Part shown: positions 13,561-21,175 of the stretch, in pieces
How the letters are laid out: the number at the start of each line of letters is the position of its first letter
Position numbering within the stretch: the stretch's first letter is position 1
Assembly: GCA_963745765.1 (NCBI GenBank)
Contig: CAVUYQ010000021.1
Span: forward strand, 124,001-188,000
Reading direction: 5' to 3'
From: Ww85 sp963745765
GTDB taxonomy: Bacteria > Desulfobacterota > Desulfobulbia > Desulfobulbales > Desulfocapsaceae
Length of the DNA: 64,000 nucleotides
Notes under the pieces: generated by a model
Told to the model about the DNA's origin: nothing
The model's input: the letters and a program-made list of their open reading frames with translations, nothing else
The model's database searches: none
Position numbers and translations under genes: made by a program

Positions 13561-13899
13561 TTAACCGCAGGTTCCTGAACCACAGGAACCGGAAGAGCAA
13601 CCACCACCGCTACCAATCGGGTTGGTGGAAGATATACCAAACCCTGAACGCGGACCAGCTTCTATATATTCGACGTTTATCTCTCCACAGGTCTCCAGAA
13701 GACTTCCTTCGACCAGAAAGGTGAGTTCACTCTGCTTGTAAATTTCATCATTTTCTTTTGGCTCATCCAGAGCCAATCCCAGTGAGGGACCTGATCAGCC
13801 ACCCTGCATCAGCGCAACGCGCAAGGCTGAGTCAATATTGTTTTGGCTGAGATACTCTTTGAGTTTGTCAACAGCCAGGTCTGTTACGGTAAGAGACAT
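13561..13899 (-). CDS. HesB/IscA-like iron-sulfur protein with in-frame UGA, probable selenoprotein
   Basis: The frame runs ATG (13899) to TAA (13561), 112 residues, with a single in-frame TGA at codon 35 (13795-13797). Reading it as selenocysteine gives LRVALMQGG-U-SGPSLGLALDE, exactly the A-type carrier motif GGCSG in which the first cluster-ligand Cys is replaced. HesB-like selenoproteins are a known family in delta-proteobacteria. A bacterial SECIS-like hairpin follows (listed separately). The C-terminus is Gly/Ser-rich with Cys residues (GGGCSSGSCGSGTCG) in place of the usual CGCG pair. GGAGG lies 6 nt before ATG. The role is presumably iron-sulfur or metal handling; the substrate is unknown. 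The alternative, a nonsense mutation, is less likely because the protein is conserved on both sides of the UGA. Confidence 0.85.
13758..13776 (-). promoter_or_regulatory. Bacterial SECIS-like hairpin for the UGA codon
   Basis: TTGGCTC, loop TGGAT, GAGCCAA gives a 7-bp stem with a 5-nt loop. The loop starts 25 nt after the UGA and has G as its second base, consistent with the general bSECIS model (loop 16-37 nt downstream, a G among the first two loop bases). It lies inside the coding region, as bacterial SECIS elements do. Confidence 0.7.
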
Positions 13900-14253
13900 G
13901 TAATCCTCCTTCTTCTTTATCTTGGCGGCTAGGTTGAATCAATTCAATGCTCAACGGCACGTATCAACACTATGTTTGCCAACAACATAAGCCTGTCAAT
14001 TCAATAAGTCAATTAGACAATTTCAAGATTCTTTCAGCGATCTGCTGCAAAGCATCTCCCGGACAATACTTTTTTCATAAGGCTATGGTCTCAGAAGATT
14101 GTTATTGCGACGGAAAAATGTATAATGCTGGAATTTTGTCTTTGTTATGTCTATAGTTTCGACGACAGAGAGGATTGCTGAGTTGATCGGCATAAGATGA
14201 GCATACGATAAGCGACTCGTGTCAATCGTTTTTCCAAGCATCGAGGACTTCAA
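13900..14253. other. Divergent intergenic region between the HesB-like gene and pfkA
   Basis: These 354 bases separate two divergent genes and should hold both promoters. I see ribosome-binding sites at both ends (GGAGG for the HesB-like gene, GAGGA for pfkA) but no convincing -35/-10 pair. A plus-strand frame from 13947 shows no family signature and is not called. Confidence 0.5.
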
Positions 14254-15339
14254 ATGAAAAAAGTGGTTATTTCAACAGGCGGCGGTGATGCCCCTGGGCT
14301 GAATGCTGTCATCTATGCCGTGGTACATGCCTGTTATCGCCGTGGATGGGAGGTGTATGGAAGCAGAAACGGCTACACCGGTTTCCTGGATATTGAGGAA
14401 ATGGTAAGACTTACCCCGCAAGATGTTGAGGAAATATATGCGATTGGCGGAACAATCCTGGGATCGACAAGCAAGGGCAATCCATTTGCCAAGCCGTTTA
14501 TGAACCTTGCCGGTGAAATACAGTTGGTTGATACCTCGGGAAAGATCATGCAAAACTATAAGCGAATGGGCTTTGATTGCCACATTGCCATTGGCGGTGA
14601 CGGTAGTCTGGAAATTGCCAATCGTTTCTCGAAGCTGGGGATGAACGTTATCGGTGTTCCCAAAACAATCGATAATGACCTGATGATTACCGATCGTACC
14701 TTTGGTTTTGACACGGCGGTTTCGACGGCGACTGATTGCCTGGATAAACTTCACTCAACGGCAAAATCCCATGACCGGGTTATGGTCGTTGAGGTAATGG
14801 GACGTGATTCAGGGTGGATTGCTCTTTATTCAGGTATTTCAGGCGGGGCGGATGTGATTTTGATACCGGAGATCCCTTTTGATCTTGAAAAGGTCTGCGA
14901 AAAAATTGCTGATAATGAACTCCGGGATAAACATTACTCAATCGTCGTGGTCGCTGAAGGAGCCGTTGCCAAGGGTGGTCAGGTGATCAGCAAAGGGAAG
15001 GGTGAACTCGGTCGTGAGGAAGTTATCCTCGGCGGTATCGGCGAATGGGTGGCGTCCGAAATCAGGCAGTGCAGCGATAAGGATACCCGTTCGCTGGTGC
15101 TTGGACATCTGCAGCGCGGCGGGTCGCCCACAACCTTTGATCGATTGCTGGCCCTGCGTTTTGGCGCTGCTGCGGTGCGGCTTGTGGAAGAGGAGACATT
15201 TGGGCATATGGTGGCCCTGGTCTCATCAAAGATGAAGGCGGTACCAATAGTGGAAGCTATCAAAGCGCGTAAGAAAGTTCAGATGGACAACGACAAGATC
15301 CTGACAGCCAGGGATATCGGCATCTGTTTCGGCGATTGA
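14254..15339 (+). CDS. pfkA: 6-phosphofructokinase, group with Gly/Lys specificity residues
   Basis: Phosphorylates fructose 6-phosphate at C1 in glycolysis. The 361-residue protein begins with VVISTGGGDAPGLNAVI. It has GGDGS at 114-118, PKTIDND at 136-142 including the catalytic Asp, VMGRDSGWIA near 182-191 and LGHLQRGGSPT near 283-293. The donor-specificity positions are mixed: GGDGS has Gly where ATP enzymes do (Gly104 in E. coli numbering), while PKTIDND has Lys where PPi enzymes do (Lys124). Most characterised G/K enzymes use ATP, so ATP is my first choice, but pyrophosphate is not ruled out. A GAGGA ribosome-binding site lies upstream. The endonuclease gene follows 9 nt downstream, so they are probably co-transcribed. 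Confidence 0.9.
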   Translation: MKKVVISTGGGDAPGLNAVIYAVVHACYRRGWEVYGSRNGYTGFLDIEEMVRLTPQDVEEIYAIGGTILGSTSKGNPFAKPFMNLAGEIQLVDTSGKIMQNYKRMGFDCHIAIGGDGSLEIANRFSKLGMNVIGVPKTIDNDLMITDRTFGFDTAVSTATDCLDKLHSTAKSHDRVMVVEVMGRDSGWIALYSGISGGADVILIPEIPFDLEKVCEKIADNELRDKHYSIVVVAEGAVAKGGQVISKGKGELGREEVILGGIGEWVASEIRQCSDKDTRSLVLGHLQRGGSPTTFDRLLALRFGAAAVRLVEEETFGHMVALVSSKMKAVPIVEAIKARKKVQMDNDKILTARDIGICFGD

Positions 15340-15348
15340 GGGGGATGC

Positions 15349-15996
15349 ATGGCCTCAGCAGCATCGCGTCTGCTTGCTATCTATGAAGTTCTCTATGGAT
15401 TTTGGGGGCCTCAGAACTGGTGGCCTGCCGATTCTGCTTTTGAGGTGCTTGTCGGAACCGTCCTTACGCAGAATACCAACTGGCAGAATGTCAGGAAGGC
15501 AATTGATTCTTTGCGGGACGCCGGGCTTTTGTCGTTCGACGCCCTCCTGGCACTCCCTGAAACAAAGCTCGCAACGTATATTCGAGCGTCCGGTTATTAC
15601 AATCTTAAAGCGAGGCGGTTAAAAAATCTTCTGCAGATGATTGCTGATGACTATTCAGGGGATCTTGAATTGCTTTTCCTTGAGGAAACAGAGATTGTGC
15701 GCAGGAAGCTCCTGGAAGTCAGGGGGGTCGGCCCGGAGACAGCTGACTCTCTTTTACTGTATGGCGGAGAACATCCGCTCTTTGTTGTCGATGCGTATAC
15801 CCATAGAATTTTCTCCCGTCATCAGTTTTTCCCCGAAGAGTGCGACTACCAGACAATGCAGGAACTCTTCATGGACGGTCTACCCAGAGATGTGCAATTA
15901 TTCAACGAATATCATGCCCTGATCGTTATAACGGCGAAAACGTTCTGTAAAAAGAGTGAGCCGTTGTGTGACAGATGTCCCTTAAACGGCATGTGA
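15349..15996 (+). CDS. Endonuclease III-related DNA glycosylase (HhH-GPD), UGA at the fourth cluster Cys
   Basis: A base-excision DNA repair protein of the HhH-GPD superfamily, 215 residues. It has VLVGTVLTQNTNWQNV, the helix-hairpin-helix LLEVRGVGPETADSLLLY and the catalytic Asp in FVVDAYTHRIF. The usual Nth catalytic Lys in the hairpin is not obvious (VGPETAD), as in other endonuclease III-related proteins. The C-terminal iron-sulfur loop C-X6-C-X2-C (FCKKSEPLCDRCPLNGM) is complete except for the fourth Cys, and the codon at exactly that position is the TGA stop. The protein might simply lack the fourth ligand, or the UGA might be read as selenocysteine. It lies 9 nt after pfkA with GAGGGGG before ATG. 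Confidence 0.85.
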   Translation: MASAASRLLAIYEVLYGFWGPQNWWPADSAFEVLVGTVLTQNTNWQNVRKAIDSLRDAGLLSFDALLALPETKLATYIRASGYYNLKARRLKNLLQMIADDYSGDLELLFLEETEIVRRKLLEVRGVGPETADSLLLYGGEHPLFVVDAYTHRIFSRHQFFPEECDYQTMQELFMDGLPRDVQLFNEYHALIVITAKTFCKKSEPLCDRCPLNGM

Positions 15997-16037
15997 TGGG
16001 CGCAGCAGCCTGGAAATAACGGTTTCTGGGCGGCGTA

Positions 16038-19000
16038 TCAGTTACTCGTGCTATTATCGATCAGGAAAATTGTTGCTTCTTCCGCTTCATCATCACTATA
16101 ACCGAGCCGCAACAGCTTCTTGCGGTAAGTTCTCAGGATGTCACGAGCCTTGAGCGGGTTGTGTTTTTTCAGGTAGAGCTGATAACGGAGCAGGATGTAG
16201 TCTTCATCGGAGGACATTATCCGCTCGATCTTTTCCAGCAGGATCAATGCTTCATCCAGCCGCTGCAATTCAACGAGCCGGTTGCTCCAGGTCAGGCAGC
16301 TGTTTCTGAGAAGGTCATGGATCTCATCATTGAATGCCACGGCCTGATCGGTGAGAAAGGATTCTGTCGGAAGAAAATGCTCCCAGCAGGCCAAGGCGGA
16401 GGTAAAGGCATTGCCTGCCTGCCACAATAAGCCCTGTTTTCCCAAGTTTCAGAGCCCGTTGGGCGTTGCGCATGAATTGTACGGCATCAATTGAGGTATT
16501 GATCAGTTGCACATAGCCCTTCTCTACCTTCAAATAATGATTTATCTCTGCAGGCAGCTTGTCACGAAGCGTTTTCCTCAGCCTGGTCATCATGGTATCA
16601 AAGCTCTTGCGGGCTTTTTCCGGTGGACTGTCAGGCCAGAAGGCAAGCTGCACCAGGTTCTGGCTCATACGTTGCCGGGGTGCTGAAATGAGCAGACCAA
16701 AAAGTTCGCGCTGATGATCGCTGAAATCCTGCGGCCCAAAAAGGTCTTCTGCCCTGGTGCCGATGCTGAATGTCCCCAGAACCTTGATAGAGAGCATTTC
16801 CAAGGATTTACCAGCAGTGGAGATGGCCATCCCCAGCCGCTCCCGAGCGCACTTCAACGCAAACTCATGCTCAATTCCCCGGGTGACGGCATGACGGAGC
16901 AGTTCTCCCATCATTTTGGGTTCCCATCCCCAGAAGTATAGGTAATCATTTTGTTTCATCAATCCAAGCCATTTTCGGATGGTCGCTGCCGCGGCCTCAG
17001 TCTCATTTTGCTTGAGGTGGGTATAGCTTAAATAGGCAAGAGCACACGTTCTGGCATAGGGAGACGGGATTTCCTCCGCAACCTGCAAGGCCATGGCAAG
17101 GGCCTTGCGGGCATCATCGTATTGTTTGAGCAGGGCCAATACGGCTCCCCTGATGGCCTGGTGATAGGCGATATAAAATCGTCCGCCCGCTTCGGCCCTC
17201 AGGCGGCTTGATTCATTTATATCTCGCAATGCCTCTGTTTCATTACCGGTGATCGCCTGAATAAAGGCACGCCATTGCAGAAACTGGCTGCGCATATGTC
17301 CGCTCGCCGCTGTCTTTGATACCAGGCTGCCCATGTCAATCAAATCGAGAGCTTCGGTGTTTTTTCCTGTCGCGATACAGCCAATACAGGACCAGAGATA
17401 GATATAGGGCGCGGCCACCGTCTGCTGGACAATTTGCTGATCAACCTGGTCCTGGATGAGATCTCTCTGGTGTTTAAAAACATTGAAATCACCATGCATG
17501 GACAACTCGCAGAGTTGCATAATATGGAGGGTCAGACGATTGCTCATGCCGACCAGCGGGTCACTGGCCAGCGCGTGCGATTTTTCTATCTCACTGCGTG
17601 CCAGCCTTCTGTTCCCGCTGAACAATCCGGTATACCCGAGAACGAATCGGGTCGCGGCAATAAAGTTTTTACTTTCCCTGCGTGTGGCAAGATCACAGCC
17701 GAGTTTGGCATAGTGATGGGCTGCTTCCATCCTGCCGTCGAATATGCAATAGCCGGCAGCGAGATTGCGCACGACAATGATGAAAATGTCCGGCGGCAGA
17801 TAGTTCCTGTTCTTCTCAAAAAGCATTCGAGTTCGCTCAAGCAGTTTTGAACCGGTTATATAGTTTCCTGAAATAACGAAATGGAAATAGATGATCTGGG
17901 TAAGTGACATTAATTCCCCGATCTCTTCCTGAGTTTCGGCAAACTGAGCCCGGCAGGACTCGAAAAACGGCAGGGTCTGTTCCGGGTTAAAGTCTCTTGA
18001 CAGGAGGCCGTGAAAAAAAGTCAGCCAACTGTGCTTGAGCAGCGTTTTCTCCGGGATGGTCTTCAAGATATCAAGAATTGTCGCCGTGCGGTTTGTCGAT
18101 ACAAGCTGCAGTCCCTGGTTTCGTAATACCTCTTCCATTTGCCGAAAATCAGAGGCGTTGCGCAAAGCTTTGAGTGCTTTTTCGATCAGTCCGTGTGCAA
18201 GGTAATATCGTGCAGTATCGCGGTAGATGGCGGCAATGGTTTTATTTTCAAGTATCTGTCTGGCTGTTGCCTGGAGATATTCCTGGAAAAGGTGATGAAA
18301 TCTGAAAACCTTGTTCTCGTCGTCAAGTCGATAGACAAAGAAATTTTCATCCGCCATTCTGCTCAGGTGCCCGCCGATATCCTTTCTCTTAGTGAGTTCG
18401 CGGGCAAGCGGGATATCGATTTCATCAAGAAAAGATAGTCTCAGGAAGGTATCGTGCAATAGTTTCGGTACATGGGAGAATATTTCGTCCTTGAAATAAC
18501 GCAGAAGTGAGCCATCCTTATCCTTGACCAGAAAGCGGTATTTTTCTGTATGGCCTTTCTGGCTATTTCCCGTCTTTGTTACTGAAAAGATGCGAGGTAA
18601 GGACGACGCCCATGATCCAGCCTTTGGTCAGCCTGAGTATTTCTTCGGCTTCTGCCTGGGTTATTGGTGTTTCCAGGACGCGTCGAATAGAAATTCTTGA
18701 TATCGTTGAGCGTAAGTTCCAGGGCTTTGCTGTCCAGATAGATCAACCGGGGATTTTTTCTCAGAGCCTGGGCCTTTAGTTGCAGCGGGCGCCTGCTGGT
18801 CAGGATGAAATGCAGGCGGGGTGGTGAGGTATCGACCAGATAATCAATAAGTTTGCTGGTATAGGGGGCCTCATGCACCAGGTGCAGGTCATCAAAGACA
18901 ATAAACAAATCGTCCTTGAGGCAGGTTTCTAGGTCGTTAAGCAGGATATTGGCGCATCCGCGCAGGTCTAGAGGGCCCATCTGGCTCGTTTCGAGGATAG

Positions 19001-19328
19001 TGATAAGGCGAGGTGAAGAGAAATCTTCGATTTTTCTTGAGAGTGCGAGCAGCAGCGCCGATAACAGCAGAACCGGATCATTGTCTTCGCAACCAATCTG
19101 ATACCAGACGAAGGGTTGCCGGCAGTGTTCAAGATATTGATGTACCAGGGTGGTTTTGCCTTGGCCTGCCTGGGCCTCGATCAACATGACTTTTTTGGAA
19201 AGGTTTCCAGCGGGGATGCGTTCTGAGATGATGTGGTGTCTCAGTATGGATTGGGACTGGTTGATGCAGGGAGGATAAAATTTGTTGGCGGCTATTGACT
19301 GTTGGAGGGTTCCCGCACTGAACGTCAT
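16038..19328 (-). CDS. Large MalT-like ATP-dependent regulator with BTAD C-terminus, three 1-nt frameshifts
   Basis: A probable signal-transducing transcription regulator of about 1,095 aa. The order is a STAND-type NTPase (ANKFYPP start, Walker A EAQAGQGKTTLVHQYL, Walker B LFIVFDDLHLV, sensor FILTSRRP), a long TPR-like helical region, then an OmpR/SARP-like winged helix (VLGTFSIG...SDHQRELFGLLI...RKSFDTMMTRLRKTL) and a BTAD helical domain. It thus differs from true MalT, whose C-terminal output is a LuxR helix-turn-helix. Three one-base insertions split it: CC at about 18675, the T run at about 18586-18589 and the A run at about 16437-16440. Removing them restores 3,288 nt. The start ATG at 19328 overlaps the trmJ stop (ATGA), suggesting coupling. 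The ligand is unknown. Confidence 0.75.
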
Positions 19329-20095
19329 GGCTCTTCGAGGTCCTCCTGTCGATGGGGTGAGAGCTGATCCTGGTGCCAGAGGAATTGCCTGCAGATTCCC
19401 CTGACAATATTGGCATCTTTTGCTGTCAGCCTGACTCTGCCAAGAAACTGCCGGATATTTCTCATCCAATAATTATGGCTTTTTTCGTGGAGAAAATCAA
19501 TTTTTAATAAGGCGTTTTCAATATGCTGATACATCCCTTCGAGTTCAAAGGTCGATGCATAGTTTGGCGCGGCCGCGTTTTCCCTGGTTTGCTCGACAAT
19601 GGCATAATAAAGCTCGTAGCAATGAATGGCGACCGCCTGGGCCAGGTTTAAGGATGCGAAATCTGCGGTAGGAATACAGGAGGTATATTGACAGTATTTC
19701 AGATCATCGTTGCTCAGGCCGCGATCCTCCGGACCAAAAAGCAGGGCGATCCTGTTGTTTTCAAGCAGCGGCAAAATCTCAGCTATGATCTCTCGCGGAG
19801 GCCGCTCAACGGTCCGTTTTCTGCCGAGTCGGGCCGTTGTGCCGACAACAAAAGCAAAGGGAGCCAGAGCGTCTTCAAGGCTGCCATGCATTTCCATCTT
19901 ATCAAGCACGTGCACCGCTTTGTGGGTTGCCATCTTGGCCATTTCTTCACCATCCGGGTATTCATTCCGGACGATAATCAGTCGGGATATTCCCATATTG
20001 TAGCAGGAGCGGGCTGCCGCTCCGATATTTCCGGGGTATTTCGGTTTTTTCAGGACGACGGCAACATTTTCAAGTAGATGACTTGGAACAATCAT
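19325..20095 (-). CDS. trmJ: tRNA/rRNA 2'-O-methyltransferase, TrmJ-like (SpoU family)
   Basis: A SPOUT-fold AdoMet methyltransferase, probably modifying the ribose of nucleotide 32 in tRNA. The 256-residue protein shows VVLKKPKYPGNIGAAARSCYNMG near the N-terminus (the RNA-substrate Asn/Arg motif), LLFGPEDRGLSNDDL (motif 2, trefoil knot) and IPTADFASLNLAQAVAIHCYEL (motif 3). A C-terminal extension of about 80 residues follows, typical of TrmJ rather than short TrmL. It ends ATGA with the start of the MalT-like regulator, so the two share a transcript. Target-site assignment is inferred from family. Confidence 0.85.
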   Translation of the reverse strand: MIVPSHLLENVAVVLKKPKYPGNIGAAARSCYNMGISRLIIVRNEYPDGEEMAKMATHKAVHVLDKMEMHGSLEDALAPFAFVVGTTARLGRKRTVERPPREIIAEILPLLENNRIALLFGPEDRGLSNDDLKYCQYTSCIPTADFASLNLAQAVAIHCYELYYAIVEQTRENAAAPNYASTFELEGMYQHIENALLKIDFLHEKSHNYWMRNIRQFLGRVRLTAKDANIVRGICRQFLWHQDQLSPHRQEDLEEP

Positions 20096-20140
20096 GATGT
20101 GATAAACCTGTCTAAGACGACGTTATTGCCTGGTGACCGG

Positions 20141-20183
20141 AAAAAGAATAAGGGGTTGTCAGTTGATCTGACAACCCCTTATT
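20141..20183 (-). terminator. Terminator of the coiled-coil membrane protein gene
   Basis: AATAAGGGGTTGTCA and its perfect complement around GTTGATC form a 15-bp stem. On the minus strand it is followed by CTTTTT. It lies about 50 nt past the stop at 20230 and shields trmJ from read-through. Confidence 0.88.
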
Positions 20184-20229
20184 GGACTCACTCTTTTTTG
20201 CATGCGGGGAGGAATCCGCACCGTTCACT

Positions 20230-20739
20230 TTACTTGCTGGAATCCTCAAGCGAAATCCGGCTGATTTTCTCGTATTCCTCTGCCTGCTTATCGGGTGTTG
20301 TCGGCATAAGACGTTTCAATAAAGGTACCACGCCTCTTTCTGACTTTTCGAAGAGGGATTCAGCCTCCTTGAGGGTAATCTGCCAGGCAGGAGCGAAACC
20401 CGGTGCCTTTTCAAACATGATGTCAAGAGCCGTCTGGTAGATAAAATATTGGCGGATCTCTTTTCTTCCCGGTTTCTGGTTCAGTGACTGCACCGTGATG
20501 CGGAGATTGTCCCGTTCCTGCTTGAGGCGATCAAGCTCTCCCTTCCTTCTTTCATTCTCGGAAGAGTCAATTTCCAGTTTTGTATGGAGGTGTGATCTGA
20601 GGCGGTTGACTTCCCTGCTCAACTCTGTGCGCCTGAGAAATCCCCGGATATATATGATGACACAGAACACAATACCAAGGGCGAGTCCCTTGGCAAAAGG
20701 GTTTGTTATCAGTGACATGAACCAGCTGGATTCTTCCAT
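20230..20739 (-). CDS. Single-pass membrane protein with coiled coil, unknown function
   Basis: I do not recognise this 169-residue protein. Residues 16-34 (AKGLALGIVFCVIIYIRGF) form one transmembrane helix near the N-terminus. About 50 residues rich in charged heptads follow (LSREVNRLRSHLHTKLE...RRKGELDRLKQERDNLRITV), which should form a coiled coil. A helical C-terminal part ends in acidic/serine residues. This layout suggests a membrane-anchored cytoplasmic scaffold. It is monocistronic, with its own terminator. Confidence 0.7.
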   Translation of the reverse strand: MEESSWFMSLITNPFAKGLALGIVFCVIIYIRGFLRRTELSREVNRLRSHLHTKLEIDSSENERRKGELDRLKQERDNLRITVQSLNQKPGRKEIRQYFIYQTALDIMFEKAPGFAPAWQITLKEAESLFEKSERGVVPLLKRLMPTTPDKQAEEYEKISRISLEDSSK

Positions 20740-20987
20740 TATCTATCCTCCCGTTGGATTGGATACGTGGGGTTTTTCTGTAGAGTAATTATTACTGATT
20801 TTTCAATTAAATATGCTAAAAACACCTTCAAGTCAAGTAACAAAAACGTAACGGCTGTTACTTTGCTGGACAAGGCCAGCTGAGAGCGACTGGCATGGTC
20901 GGGAGATGACAAAGTGTATTTTTATACGATTATTATAGTACAACAATAGAATAATTTATTTCTATAGCTTGGCTAACTTGATAGAAA

Positions 20988-21173
20988 ATGGTCATGAAAA
21001 AATTAGGACATATTCGTAAATATTCTATTGCACCCAAAAGATGGCTAAGTAAAAACGTAGATGAACAAGGAGTGGTAGTTTTTCAGGTGCGAAGGCATAC
21101 AGGTAGTATACCGAGTGTACGGGAAAAGTTAATGACGCAGGAATTAGAAGTTTTTACGAGCCTTCATAGATAA
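20988..21173 (+). CDS. Possible small AT-rich protein gene
   Basis: A 61-codon frame with a basic product (MVMKKLGHIRKYSIAPKRW...). It is clearly more AT-rich than its neighbours and ends 2 nt before the convergent rnr stop. No good ribosome-binding site precedes either ATG (20988 or 20994), and I recognise no family. It could be chance, or a remnant of transferred DNA. Confidence 0.25.
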   Translation: MVMKKLGHIRKYSIAPKRWLSKNVDEQGVVVFQVRRHTGSIPSVREKLMTQELEVFTSLHR

Positions 21174-21175
21174 CA

